The position numbers and the translations under genes are program-made. The notes beneath the pieces are model-generated. The model saw only the letters and a program-made list of their open reading frames with translations. It was not told the DNA's origin and did no database searches. Source: JAEUSG01 sp964590225 (GTDB taxonomy: Bacteria; Fibrobacterota; OXYB2-FULL-49-7; JAEUSG01). Taken from it: a DNA stretch of 10,252 bases. This document shows positions 1 through 7,669 of the stretch, piece after piece (positions within the stretch are counted from its first letter, which is position 1; each line of letters starts with the position of its first letter). The stretch spans positions 1 through 10,252 of the forward strand of contig CAZPWS010000076.1 in the NCBI GenBank assembly GCA_964590225.1, read 5' to 3'.

Positions 1-42
1 TTTCCTAAATGAAGCTTTAAATACCGACTTCTCTTTTAACAT
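1..42 (-). CDS. N-terminus of an unidentified gene (partial, runs off the window)
   Basis: Downstream of cysS on the minus strand, an ATG at 42-40 opens a frame of 14 codons (MLKEKSVFKASFRK) that stays open to the window edge. A near-perfect Shine-Dalgarno (AAGGAG) lies 5 nt upstream and overlaps the cysS stop codon, which strongly supports a real, translationally linked gene. The visible residues are basic and polar and do not allow a family call. It is the next cistron of the long minus-strand block, 9 nt after cysS. Confidence 0.6.
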   Translation of the reverse strand, partial: MLKEKSVFKASFRK

Positions 43-47
43 ACCAT

Positions 48-53
48 CTCCTT
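48..53 (-). promoter_or_regulatory. Ribosome binding site of the gene after cysS
   Basis: AAGGAG read on the minus strand, 5 nt before the ATG at 42. Its first two bases are the last two bases of the cysS TAA stop (54-52), so termination on cysS and initiation on the next gene occur at the same place. It decides the start of the partial gene at the window edge. Confidence 0.65.
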
Positions 54-1443
54 ATGTTTTTTCGATTTTTGTTCCATTCTTGGTATCAAGCACCCTGTAA
101 CCCATCGATACAAGCTTATCACGCAGATCGTCAGACTTTTTCCAGTCTCTTGATATGCGTGCTGCATCACGATTTTTAACGATTTCCTCCGCCTCGCCAT
201 CAACAGCAACGAATGAAGCGCATATTTCTTTTATTCCAAGACCAAGCACTTGATCAAACTTTTCAGCTATTGAAAGTTTAGTAGAATTAGATAAATCTGC
301 ATTTTTAAGCATCTCCCAGAGCACTGCAATTGCACGGGGCATATTTAAATCATCATTTATCTGCTTTTTGAATTCAATCTCAAACGCCGAGGCATCGCTA
401 CCCGTGCCAGCGGTAAAATTGTTTCTCAACTCCTGAATTTTTGACACAAGGCTCCTATAACCACTAAAACTATTTTGAATAATTTCCCAACTAAAAGTAA
501 GTGGGGCCTTATAATGAGCAGACAAGAGAAAAAAACGATAAGCCATAGGAGGAATGCCCCTATCCTGAAGAGTTTTAAGAATAACAGAATTTCCACCGGA
601 CTTGGCCATCTTCTCTTTCTCAAGCACAAGAAATTCGCCATGCAGCCAATAATTGACAAATTTTCGGCCAGTAGCAGCTTCGGCCTGAGCAATCTCATTT
701 GTATGATGTATTGGGATATGATCAATTCCACCACAGTGAATATCAAAGGTTTCGCCAAGATATTTCATTGCCATTGCTGAGCACTCAATGTGCCATCCTG
801 GAAATCCCCTGCCCCACGGGCTATCCCATTCCATTTGTCTTTTTTTATCTATAGGTGAAAACTTCCACAAAGCAAAGTCTGTTGGATTCCGCTTCCCTTC
901 GGCTATTTCCACACGGGCACCAGCTTCAAGTGCGTTAATCTTTATTCTTGCAAAGTCAGGATATCGCGGAAACTTTGATGTGTCAAAGTAAACACCATCA
1001 GCAATAGTATATGTAAAACCTTTTACCTCGAGTTTCTTAATAAGGTTTATCTGCTCGGGAATATGTTCAGTAGCCTTACAATATATTGTTGCCGGCAGAA
1101 TATTAAGAGCCTTAAAATCTGCCATGACCGCTTCGGTGTACATTTTGGCAATTTCCCAAACACTTTTTCCTTCACGAAGGGAGCCCATCTCCATTTTATC
1201 GTCGCCGGCATCAGCATCACTTTGCAAATGCCCAACATCAGTTATGTTCATTATGTGTTTGACATCATAACCATTGTAATTCAGGACACGCTTTAAAACA
1301 TCTTCAAAAAGAAAAGAGCGAAGATTACCAATATGTGCAAAGCTATAAACAGTAGGCCCACAAGTGTACATACCAACAGTTTGACCAATAGGCCTAAAAA
1401 CCTCTTTCGAACGCGTTAATGTGTTATATAAAAACAACTCCAT
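52..1443 (-). CDS. cysS: Cysteinyl-tRNA synthetase
   Basis: Charges tRNA-Cys with cysteine using ATP in the cytoplasm; a class I aminoacyl-tRNA synthetase. At 463 residues it has the family's usual full length. Visible landmarks: TCGPTVY with zinc ligand Cys28; the HIGH signature as HIGN at 37-40; GWHIECSAM with Cys221; the HHTNE block giving His246 and Glu250, the expected remaining zinc ligands; and the KMSKS loop as KMAKS at 278-282. The C-terminal anticodon-binding part ends in the typical pattern around RDAARISRDWKKSDDLRD and DTKNGT. The ATG start at 1443 lies 1 bp after the gpmI stop and has no clear Shine-Dalgarno, so translation is probably coupled to gpmI. It appears intact. Confidence 0.97.
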   Translation of the reverse strand: MELFLYNTLTRSKEVFRPIGQTVGMYTCGPTVYSFAHIGNLRSFLFEDVLKRVLNYNGYDVKHIMNITDVGHLQSDADAGDDKMEMGSLREGKSVWEIAKMYTEAVMADFKALNILPATIYCKATEHIPEQINLIKKLEVKGFTYTIADGVYFDTSKFPRYPDFARIKINALEAGARVEIAEGKRNPTDFALWKFSPIDKKRQMEWDSPWGRGFPGWHIECSAMAMKYLGETFDIHCGGIDHIPIHHTNEIAQAEAATGRKFVNYWLHGEFLVLEKEKMAKSGGNSVILKTLQDRGIPPMAYRFFLLSAHYKAPLTFSWEIIQNSFSGYRSLVSKIQELRNNFTAGTGSDASAFEIEFKKQINDDLNMPRAIAVLWEMLKNADLSNSTKLSIAEKFDQVLGLGIKEICASFVAVDGEAEEIVKNRDAARISRDWKKSDDLRDKLVSMGYRVLDTKNGTKIEKT

Positions 1444-1444
1444 A

Positions 1445-2953
1445 TTATATCAACAAGCTTTTACCTGTCATCTCCTTTGGCTGTTGAAGCTCCATCAGCT
1501 CAAGTATAGTTGGAGCAATATCTGCCAGAATGCCTCCATCACGAAGCTTTCTATCGGTAGCACCAATAAGGATAAGCGGAACCTCATTTATGGTGTGAGC
1601 GGTCATCGGCGATCCGTCGGCAAGAAGCATTTGCTCAGCATTACCATGATCTGCCGTAACTATGCATACCCCACCTTTTGCCAAAACAGCGTCAATAACA
1701 GCTCCTGTGCATTCGTCAACAGTCTCAACCGCCTTAACAACCGCAGGAAAAACTCCTGTGTGTCCCACCATATCACAATTAGCAAAATTAACAATCATAA
1801 CATCGTATTTATTGGACGCAATTGCCGAAAGCATTTTATCTTTGACTTCATAAGCACTCATTTCAGGCTTTTGATCGTATGTTGCCACTTTAGGACTGCT
1901 AACAAGAATGCGATCCTCCCCTTTAAACGGCGACTCTATTTGGCCGTTAAAGAAAAATGTGACATGAGCGTATTTCTCTGTCTCCGCACAACGAACCTGT
2001 GTTTTACCAAGCTTAGACAAATAGTCGCCTAACAGGTTAGAGCTTGAAACGGGCCCATATGCGACATCAAATGGACAACCTTCCCAGTATTCTGTAAAGC
2101 CAACGAATTTAACATTTCTTTTTTCTCGTGGGAATGAGTCGAAAGAGCTATCTACAAAGGCATGAGTCAGCTCACGCACTCTATCAAGGCGATAATTAAA
2201 AAAGATTACAGAATCGTTATTCTTGATACCCGTAAAGTCTCCAATAATACGCGGTTTGATAAATTCATCACTTTCACCGGCAAGATATGCATCATCGACT
2301 GCCTTCTGCCACGATTCCGTTCTTATCCCTGATGCATTTACGAGCAAATTATAAGCGAGTTCGACCCTATCCCATCGCTTATCGCGGTCCATCGCGTAGT
2401 ACCGCCCCACAATTGTTGCAATACGACCTACCGAAAACTTATCGATACCGGATTGCAATTCTGTTAAATACTCTTTGGTAGATTTTGGTGGTGTATCCCG
2501 TCCATCAGTAAATGCATGAACAAGAACATTGTGAAACGATTCTCTTCGGCAAAGGTCTAATAGTGCAACACACTGACTTGTAACCGCATGCACTCCCTGA
2601 TCCTGTACAAGACCCATCAAGTGAAGCACACTGCCATTTTTACGACAATTTTCGATAGCTCCAATAAATGCCTGGTTATTAAAAAAATCACCATCGGTTA
2701 TTGATTTGTTAATCCGTGTCATACTTTGATAAACAACCCGGCCAGCACCTATGTTTAAGTGGCCAACCTCGCTATTTCCCTGATTACCCGACTCAAGACC
2801 GACAAATTCACCATGAGCCTTGATAAGAGTAGAAGGATATTTGACCATAAAATCATCCGTTCGCGGTGTTTTGGCCGAAGATATTGCGTTAGCCTCGCTC
2901 TTTGGCGCCGCTCCCCATCCATCACGGATAATCAGACATACCGGTTTCTTCAT
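1445..2953 (-). CDS. gpmI: 2,3-bisphosphoglycerate-independent phosphoglycerate mutase
   Basis: Interconverts 3-phosphoglycerate and 2-phosphoglycerate in glycolysis and gluconeogenesis. It is a manganese-dependent member of the alkaline phosphatase superfamily. Its 502 residues match the family length of about 510. Asp11 in RDGWG and Ser61 in GNSEVGHLNIGAGR are the metal ligand and phosphorylated serine. HAFTDGRDTPP (146-156) and VGRYYAMDRDKRWDR (182-196) are substrate-binding blocks of the inserted transferase domain. NCDMVGH (Asp404, His408), ADHGNAEQ (Asp445, His446) and His463 supply the remaining metal ligands. The ATG at 2953 is preceded by AAAGGA (2967-2962) with 8-nt spacing. A 49-bp gap to ccsA, the largest in the block, could hold a minor promoter, but no clear -35/-10 pair is seen. 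The gene ends 1 bp before cysS. Confidence 0.97.
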   Translation of the reverse strand: MKKPVCLIIRDGWGAAPKSEANAISSAKTPRTDDFMVKYPSTLIKAHGEFVGLESGNQGNSEVGHLNIGAGRVVYQSMTRINKSITDGDFFNNQAFIGAIENCRKNGSVLHLMGLVQDQGVHAVTSQCVALLDLCRRESFHNVLVHAFTDGRDTPPKSTKEYLTELQSGIDKFSVGRIATIVGRYYAMDRDKRWDRVELAYNLLVNASGIRTESWQKAVDDAYLAGESDEFIKPRIIGDFTGIKNNDSVIFFNYRLDRVRELTHAFVDSSFDSFPREKRNVKFVGFTEYWEGCPFDVAYGPVSSSNLLGDYLSKLGKTQVRCAETEKYAHVTFFFNGQIESPFKGEDRILVSSPKVATYDQKPEMSAYEVKDKMLSAIASNKYDVMIVNFANCDMVGHTGVFPAVVKAVETVDECTGAVIDAVLAKGGVCIVTADHGNAEQMLLADGSPMTAHTINEVPLILIGATDRKLRDGGILADIAPTILELMELQQPKEMTGKSLLI

Positions 2954-3002
2954 TATCTAATTCCTTTCGAATATTACCGTAAAATAATTAAAGACAGGTA
3001 AA

Positions 3003-3812
3003 TTAAACACCATAGGAATGAAGACCTCCAAGAAACATGCTCGAAAACAGCGTAAGTACAGTTGCTACAAAACCCACAATTGCAAGCCAGGCGGCCTGTT
3101 TTCCATTCAATCTGTTCGTTAAGCGGGCATGAAGATAAAAGGTATAGATTAGCCAAACTACAAGCGAGCAGACCTCTTTGGGATCCCATGACCAAAAGGC
3201 CCCCCATGCTCTGTATGCCCATACAGAACCGGCAAAAAGTGCACCAATTGTAAATAGTGGATATCCGATAATAATTGACCGATAAATAAAGTCTTCAAGC
3301 TTTTCAGCATCTGGCAGACGGTTTTTAAATCCATTTCCATAACGACTTGAAACAAGTATAAAAAGAAGAGCCATAACAAACGAAAATAGAAAAGCCACTT
3401 CTCCTGCTGCCGCGAGAATTATATGAATTGGCAACCAATAACTTTGAAGAGCCGGCATGAGTTGTTCAACTGGTTCCTTCGGGAAAAGTGAAGCCGCGAC
3501 ATATATCATAAACACAAAGGGGGCGCACAAGGCACGAATAAGATCGAATCTTGTAAATCGAAACGAGACAAAATAAAGCACCGAAGAAAACAGAGAGAAA
3601 ATTAAAAGGTATTCATACATATTTGTAAGGGGCAGGTTGCCAGTTTCGCTTATCCTTAATCCTAAGGCAACTGCCTGTGTAAATAATGCTATTGCCATTG
3701 AAGCAACCCCTGAAAGAAAGAGGATTCTTCGCTGAAAAGCAAAAAAACAGAGATTGGTTAAAAAAGCAGCTGAATATGCTATAAAAGAAACCCAATACAG
3801 TTCACGCCACAT
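3003..3812 (-). CDS. ccsA: CcsA/ResC-family cytochrome c assembly protein (System II haem handling)
   Basis: Multi-spanning inner-membrane protein of the CcmC/CcsA haem-handling superfamily. With ResB it carries haem across the membrane and attaches it to apocytochrome c. The 269-residue sequence is mostly hydrophobic helices. It contains the diagnostic tryptophan-rich haem motif WGAFWSWDPKEV (203-214), flanked by candidate axial histidines His130 (LPIHIILAAAGE), His228 and His265 (GLHSYGV at the C-terminus). NLPLTNMYEYL (59-69) is the conserved early loop. Length fits the short single-domain CcsA form rather than a CcsA-ResB fusion. The start at 3812 has a strong Shine-Dalgarno. It lies 27 bp after the resB-like gene, its expected partner. 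No ResA/CcdA-type thiol reductant gene is in the window. Confidence 0.93.
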   Translation of the reverse strand: MWRELYWVSFIAYSAAFLTNLCFFAFQRRILFLSGVASMAIALFTQAVALGLRISETGNLPLTNMYEYLLIFSLFSSVLYFVSFRFTRFDLIRALCAPFVFMIYVAASLFPKEPVEQLMPALQSYWLPIHIILAAAGEVAFLFSFVMALLFILVSSRYGNGFKNRLPDAEKLEDFIYRSIIIGYPLFTIGALFAGSVWAYRAWGAFWSWDPKEVCSLVVWLIYTFYLHARLTNRLNGKQAAWLAIVGFVATVLTLFSSMFLGGLHSYGV

Positions 3813-3820
3813 TTTTAAAA

Positions 3821-3827
3821 CACCTCC
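3821..3827 (-). promoter_or_regulatory. Ribosome binding site of the ccsA-like gene
   Basis: GGAGGTG on the minus strand, 8 nt before the ATG at 3812, in the 27-bp gap after the resB-like gene. It is the best Shine-Dalgarno match in the block and confirms the ccsA start. Confidence 0.7.
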
Positions 3828-3839
3828 ATCAACTCAAAA

Positions 3840-4880
3840 TTAACCCCGTTTCGGAACACACCTTCCTACAAATAAGATAGCAAACAAACCTGCTGAAATC
3901 ATCACCATAGACATCATTATCAGACTGCCACAAGTATGCTTGCGAACTTTTAACACCGTATAGTAACGAGGTTCATAATCTTCGATTCTAATCTGATACT
4001 CGGCATCAGCCATGCCATGAAACTCAGGATACAGTGGGAAAGACCATCCGGAATAAAGAGTATCACCAATTGAATCAGTTATATGAATCAAAAACGCTGG
4101 GTTTTCGTGTGCTTCGCTCCTATTTACTACACTATTATCGTTCATGTCAATCATGAAATTACAAAAAAAACTTGCCGCTATAACGCGAAGGCCGGAATTT
4201 CCTAACGGTACTGCCTCGTTGAGCCGTTTAACCGTGATATCGGCAAAATTATTGTTACCATGCATGACAGAAAGGACAACCTTAGCAAACGCATTAGGTT
4301 CTTTGCCATAACTGCTTTGATAAAAGTACCAACCATTCCGAACAAAAGGCCTATTTACGGTTATAGATGTATCAATTGAACAATCTGAATCTATTGCCTT
4401 GACATAAGAAATATAAGCTGACACATCTCTACTTTTAGTCAATTCCACACGAAAAGAATCAAGTTTAATTAACAGGGATGATGAACCACTAACGGCAAGA
4501 GTGTCATTTTGTGAAAGTTTAATATGGCTCACAGTATCGACTTTAAAGCTAATCCATCCCGCCACCAATAGCATTAGAGCTCCTGAATGGACAAGAAATG
4601 ACCCCAAATAATAGAAGCGGGTCTTATCACCTCCTGTTATTTTCTGGGGATAAACAAAACGGGATAGTGAGATACGAATTCGTAAAACGAGACAAACAGA
4701 CAAATTTATGCCGACAGATAGGAGAAGAAGTTGAAAGATTATTGCATCGAAAATTCTATAACCATCACGGACAACTATTGACAATATAGAAACAAATGCA
4801 AATAAAACGATAACAACAAGTGTGAACTGAATACTTGAAAGACTATATAGAAGACTACGCCAATATGGCCTTTTTAACAC
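3840..4880 (-). CDS. resB: ResB/Ccs1-like cytochrome c biogenesis protein
   Basis: Membrane partner of CcsA in System II cytochrome c maturation. Hydrophobic segments are at about 20-38, 46-68, 89-112 and 317-340, with a large extracytoplasmic domain between the third and fourth, the standard ResB topology. His98 in TM3 (FLVHSGA) sits where ResB proteins have a conserved haem-binding histidine. PFVRNGWYFYQSSYG (168-182) is the characteristic ResB block. At 346 residues it is on the short side for the family. The best start is GTG at 4880, giving MLKRPYW after initiator decoding; no ATG lies nearby before TM1. It overlaps the end of the receiver gene by 26 bp in another frame, and only a weak purine-rich GAGAGAG precedes it, so coupling to the upstream gene is likely. 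A start a few codons away cannot be excluded. Confidence 0.88.
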   Translation of the reverse strand: MLKRPYWRSLLYSLSSIQFTLVVIVLFAFVSILSIVVRDGYRIFDAIIFQLLLLSVGINLSVCLVLRIRISLSRFVYPQKITGGDKTRFYYLGSFLVHSGALMLLVAGWISFKVDTVSHIKLSQNDTLAVSGSSSLLIKLDSFRVELTKSRDVSAYISYVKAIDSDCSIDTSITVNRPFVRNGWYFYQSSYGKEPNAFAKVVLSVMHGNNNFADITVKRLNEAVPLGNSGLRVIAASFFCNFMIDMNDNSVVNRSEAHENPAFLIHITDSIGDTLYSGWSFPLYPEFHGMADAEYQIRIEDYEPRYYTVLKVRKHTCGSLIMMSMVMISAGLFAILFVGRCVPKRG

Positions 4881-5232
4881 GATCTACTATCTCTCTCGGA
4901 TTGAGTGGTTTCATGAGATACATATCCGCTCCCACCCTCTCGCCTTCAGAAATATCCGCTTCCTTGGTTAAAGCCGTAAAGAGCATAACAAAAATTCCCT
5001 TTGTCTCGGGGTTACCCTTTATAGAAGCACAGATATCAAATCCGGTTGTACCGTACAAGACTACATCAAGAATAACTACATGCGGTTTGTCAGTAGCTAC
5101 AGATTCAAGCGCCTGACTTGCATTTTCGGCTTCATAAACCTCAAAACCATCGGCCTCAAGGAATAATCTTAAAATGCGACGGATACCTGATTCATCGTCA
5201 ACAACAAGCACCCTTTTTCTTTCATTTGCCAT
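4855..5232 (-). CDS. Stand-alone response regulator receiver protein (CheY-like)
   Basis: A 125-residue protein that is only a receiver domain, with no DNA-binding or enzymatic output. All phosphorylation landmarks are present: acidic pair Asp12-Asp13 (VLVVDDE), phospho-acceptor Asp56 (VVILDVV), switch Thr86 (LFTALT) and Lys107 in the LMKP motif. It should accept a phosphate from a histidine kinase and signal by protein contact. The kinase and target are not in the window. I chose ATG 5232 because the protein then starts MANERKRVLVVDDE, with GGTGG upstream; a GTG at 5250 would add only six residues. It lies 30 bp after the mlaE-like gene and its end overlaps the resB-like start by 26 bp. The pathway cannot be told from sequence. 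Confidence 0.9.
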   Translation of the reverse strand: MANERKRVLVVDDESGIRRILRLFLEADGFEVYEAENASQALESVATDKPHVVILDVVLYGTTGFDICASIKGNPETKGIFVMLFTALTKEADISEGERVGADMYLMKPLNPREIVDRVKKAILA

Positions 5233-5262
5233 ATAGACACACCACCACACATCTAAATTATT

Positions 5263-6033
5263 TTATAAAAACAACCCATCAACAACATAACCAGCAACCA
5301 GTATCCAAACCGAAGAGGCCACTACAGATTTTTTAGTTGCCTCTCCAACTCCCTGCGCTCCACCGGAAGTCTCGTTACCATAATAACACCCCATTCCGGC
5401 AAGAATAGCTCCAAAAATAACCGATTTACACAATCCGATAACAACATCCTTTGTGGCGAAAAAAAGCTTTACACCATTAAAAAACAGAACTCCCTCAAGG
5501 TCAAAGACAAAACTGGCCACACCCATAGCACCAATTAGACCAATAAATGAAGAGAACACAGTTAGTATTGGCATCATTATGATAGAGGCAAGAAAGCGAG
5601 GCATAAACAAGAATTGATATGGATCGAGCGACAGACATTCCATGGCATCGATTTGCTCCGTAACCCGCATAGTTCCAAGTTCAGCTGCCATAGCCGCACC
5701 AATCCTACCCGCAACAACAAGTGCAGTAAGTACAGGTCCAAGATTTATCATAATTGCCTTGCCAGCCGCAACGCCAAGAAAACTGAGCGGAATGTAATCT
5801 GAAAACTGATAAGCGGCTTGCCACGCAGTAACAGCGCCAGTAAAAACAGAAGTAAGGGCGACAAGCGGCAATGAAGAGATACCTATCTTGTACATCTGTT
5901 CAACTGTCAGGTGAGGATTATAAATGAACTTGGGAATCCGAACCGCTGTAAGGTAGATAAAGTGCATTAAATGACCGATCTGCTCAAAAGCTAACGAAAC
6001 CGAAGCTCCTATCCGAACGGCCAACGCATCCAT
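5263..6033 (-). CDS. mlaE: MlaE-family ABC transporter permease (lipid/phospholipid transport)
   Basis: Inner-membrane permease of the MlaE/YrbE family, which with an MlaF-type ATPase and an MCE-domain MlaD-type protein moves phospholipids between inner and outer membranes. The 256 residues match family length. The signature cytoplasmic stretch AAELGTMRVTEQIDAMECLS with LDPYQFLFMPR after it (about residues 115-145) is clear, as are the GPVLTALVVAGRIGAAM and C-terminal YYGNETSGGAQGVGEATKKSV blocks. Several hydrophobic helices surround them. The ATG at 6033 shares one base with the nrdR stop (TAATG), so the two are translationally coupled. Neither ATPase nor MCE partner is encoded here. The gene downstream is a receiver protein, so the partners must be elsewhere or outside the window. 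The exact substrate is inferred from the family. Confidence 0.93.
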   Translation of the reverse strand: MDALAVRIGASVSLAFEQIGHLMHFIYLTAVRIPKFIYNPHLTVEQMYKIGISSLPLVALTSVFTGAVTAWQAAYQFSDYIPLSFLGVAAGKAIMINLGPVLTALVVAGRIGAAMAAELGTMRVTEQIDAMECLSLDPYQFLFMPRFLASIIMMPILTVFSSFIGLIGAMGVASFVFDLEGVLFFNGVKLFFATKDVVIGLCKSVIFGAILAGMGCYYGNETSGGAQGVGEATKKSVVASSVWILVAGYVVDGLFL

Positions 6034-6491
6034 TAATCAACCGGCTTTCCCATATCGCTCAATTCCCGCAGAAATTCTTCCTTGCTTTTAAACTGTCGAT
6101 AAACAGAAGCAAAGCGTACATAGGCAACCTCATCTAGCTTTTGCAGTTCGTTCATTACCTTTTCGCCCAAAACCTTGCTTTTTATCTCTGTATGCGACAG
6201 ACTCTGCACCTCATCTTCAATTTTATCGACAATAGAATCAATTTTTTTTACTGAAATTGGACGCTTCTTACACGCAGTCATTAGACCCTGACGAAGTTTT
6301 TCTCTGTCATATTCTTCGATTCGTCCATCATTTTTTATTATAGATAGCGATACATTTTCGATGTACTCATAAGTGGTATATCTCTTTTCACATTCAAGAC
6401 ACTCACGCCTTCTACGAACTGCCCGCCCCTCCTTACTTGAACGAGAATCAACAACCTTGTCTTCCTGATGACCACAATATGGACAACGCAT
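6033..6491 (-). CDS. nrdR: Transcriptional repressor NrdR
   Basis: ATP/dATP-sensing repressor of ribonucleotide reductase genes. The 152 residues match the family. The N-terminal zinc ribbon has Cys3, Cys6, Cys31 and Cys34 (MRCPYCGH and CLECEKRYTTYE) with the basic VRRRRE stretch between them. The ATP-cone domain follows from about residue 50 (IIKNDGRIEEYDREKL) and ends with the usual VAYVRFASVYRQF (122-134). The start at 6491 is preceded by an AGAGGGG Shine-Dalgarno in the 15-bp gap after csrA. No nrd operon or obvious paired NrdR boxes were seen here, so its targets are elsewhere. It shares the TAATG junction with the permease gene. Confidence 0.97.
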   Translation of the reverse strand: MRCPYCGHQEDKVVDSRSSKEGRAVRRRRECLECEKRYTTYEYIENVSLSIIKNDGRIEEYDREKLRQGLMTACKKRPISVKKIDSIVDKIEDEVQSLSHTEIKSKVLGEKVMNELQKLDEVAYVRFASVYRQFKSKEEFLRELSDMGKPVD

Positions 6492-6506
6492 TAAACCCCT
6501 CTTTAT

Positions 6507-6740
6507 TTACTGTCTTTTTTTGAAAATATCAGCCATATCCTGTAGATTAGCTGAACTGGAAGCCGCAGCGGCCCTATTTTCTGACTGAATTCTTTCGTAC
6601 ACCTCTTCCCTGTGTATGGATATCGATTTGGGAGCGGAAATACCAATCTTAACAAAACGACCATCAAGCTCCACTATCGTTACTCTAACATCATCCCCGA
6701 TTCTAATTGACTCGCCAAGTTTTCGTGTTAGTACAAGCAT
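6507..6740 (-). CDS. csrA: Translational regulator CsrA
   Basis: Small dimeric RNA-binding protein that binds GGA motifs in mRNA leaders, commonly including the flagellin leader. It has the canonical start MLVLTRKLGESIRIGDD and the RNA-contacting SIHREEVYERI with Arg44. At 77 residues it is longer than the 61-residue enterobacterial protein. The extra C-terminal tail (about 55-77) has an Ala/Ser-rich piece followed by MADIFKKRQ. Longer CsrA proteins of this kind are typical of species with FliW, whose binding site on CsrA includes the C-terminal extension. The gene begins on the fliW stop codon (TAATG, one shared base), so FliW and CsrA are made together, as expected for an antagonist pair. 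Confidence 0.97.
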   Translation of the reverse strand: MLVLTRKLGESIRIGDDVRVTIVELDGRFVKIGISAPKSISIHREEVYERIQSENRAAAASSSANLQDMADIFKKRQ

Positions 6741-7180
6741 TATAGGGTCTTACCTTGCATCGATTTTTCGCGGACAATGGGTTCCTGAACCGAATACTTA
6801 TCACTGTCAATAACTATCTGCTTGCCAACTTTTTTTTGTCTGTTAATAAATACGGGGCCGATACAATTGGCAGTAGAGTCGGATAAATGCTCCTTAAGTG
6901 TGACTATTACATAAACCAAAAGGTCGCCTGGCTTAGTAACCTCTAAAATGGAAAGCTGTTCTTTTGATATTTTTGGATCGTAATCCTCAATAAACAGAAG
7001 CGGATTAAGAATTACAAACCGAAGATGCGGATTTTGAACGGAAACAAGCCATTCAAAAGGTGCATGATCGGGTACCTGCACTACAACAAAATCGACCATA
7101 TTGTCAAAACCTGGAATACCCTCCGGAAAATGTATTATGTCCTCTTTTGAATAGATTAGGTTTTGAAATAGATCGCTCAT
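6740..7180 (-). CDS. fliW: Flagellar assembly factor FliW (CsrA antagonist)
   Basis: FliW binds flagellin and CsrA in turn. When flagellin is exported, freed FliW sequesters CsrA and relieves repression of flagellin translation. Family features: IIHFPEGIPGFDN near the start, the WLVSVQNPHLRFVILNP block, and VIVTLKEHLSDSTANCIGPVFIN followed by KVGKQIVIDSDKYSV. I set the start at ATG 7180 (MSDLFQNLIYS; 146 residues). The open frame extends to a TTG at 7216, but those 12 extra residues are a Leu/Ile run (LFNILLLILLL) unlike FliW N-termini. No strong Shine-Dalgarno is seen at either start. It follows the acetyltransferase gene by 36 bp and ends on the csrA start. It implies the cell makes flagella, although no flagellar structural gene is in the window. 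Confidence 0.95.
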   Translation of the reverse strand: MSDLFQNLIYSKEDIIHFPEGIPGFDNMVDFVVVQVPDHAPFEWLVSVQNPHLRFVILNPLLFIEDYDPKISKEQLSILEVTKPGDLLVYVIVTLKEHLSDSTANCIGPVFINRQKKVGKQIVIDSDKYSVQEPIVREKSMQGKTL

Positions 7181-7216
7181 AAGTAATAAAATCAGTAATA
7201 ATATATTGAAAAGCAA

Positions 7217-7669
7217 TCAAATAGAGCAATTTTTGCTGAAAACAACTGCTGTCTCACCATCACTATAATAGTTTACTCGCAAAGCAATTCTGGAAAAGCC
7301 ATACTTCTCATAAAATTTCTGGGCTATAATATTCGACACGCGTACTTCAAGAAAGATGCGACTGCAACCATACAAACTTTGCAGTAACCGCAACTCCATT
7401 GCGGTGAGAAGGGTGTTCGCGATGCCTTGCCTTCTAAATTTTTCTAAAACTGCAATCCTCAATATCTCTACTTCATCAACAAGATAGCGGAATGATATTA
7501 AACCTGCAAGTTTTACTCCGTCCGGTAAATAACCTATTACTGTTCCGTTTGCCATTTCAGCTGCATAATCACCTACGCTCCACGAAGGGGTAAAGCACTC
7601 GGAGTCAAGAGCGACAATCTGCGGCAAATCTGTATTCAACAAAGTTCTTGTGTGCCTAACTTGATTCAT
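7217..7669 (-). CDS. rimI: GNAT-family N-acetyltransferase, RimI-like
   Basis: Acetyl-CoA-dependent acetyltransferase of 150 residues. RimI acetylates the N-terminal alanine of ribosomal protein S18. Motif A with the acetyl-CoA pyrophosphate loop is at 72-84 (IAVLEKFRRQGIA, pattern RxxGxA). The B region EVRVSNIIAQKFYEKYGF (108-125) and the terminal RVNYYSDGETAVVF are typical of RimI and close relatives. The start is ATG 7669 (MNQVRHTRTLL); a GTG at 7714 would prepend 15 residues lying over the divergent lipoprotein gene and looks spurious. No Shine-Dalgarno is evident. It is the first gene of the minus-strand block. The usual RimI neighbour tsaB is absent, so the S18 substrate is an inference and another GNAT role is possible. 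Confidence 0.82.
   Translation of the reverse strand: MNQVRHTRTLLNTDLPQIVALDSECFTPSWSVGDYAAEMANGTVIGYLPDGVKLAGLISFRYLVDEVEILRIAVLEKFRRQGIANTLLTAMELRLLQSLYGCSRIFLEVRVSNIIAQKFYEKYGFSRIALRVNYYSDGETAVVFSKNCSI

Noticed and set aside
1421..2032. 203-codon open frame on the plus strand opposite gpmI
   Set aside because: It lies entirely antisense to a strongly supported gpmI (and the start of cysS), and its translation has no domain-like pattern.
2954..3002. Possible promoter in the 49-bp gap before gpmI (TAATAT near the middle)
   Set aside because: No properly spaced -35 element is present; the best upstream match is 20 bp away, so only the Shine-Dalgarno is supported.
7181..7216. Upstream TTG extension of fliW adding 12 Leu/Ile-rich residues
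   Set aside because: The extension is unlike FliW N-termini and the ATG at 7180 gives the expected protein; the hydrophobic run is translated AT-rich spacer.
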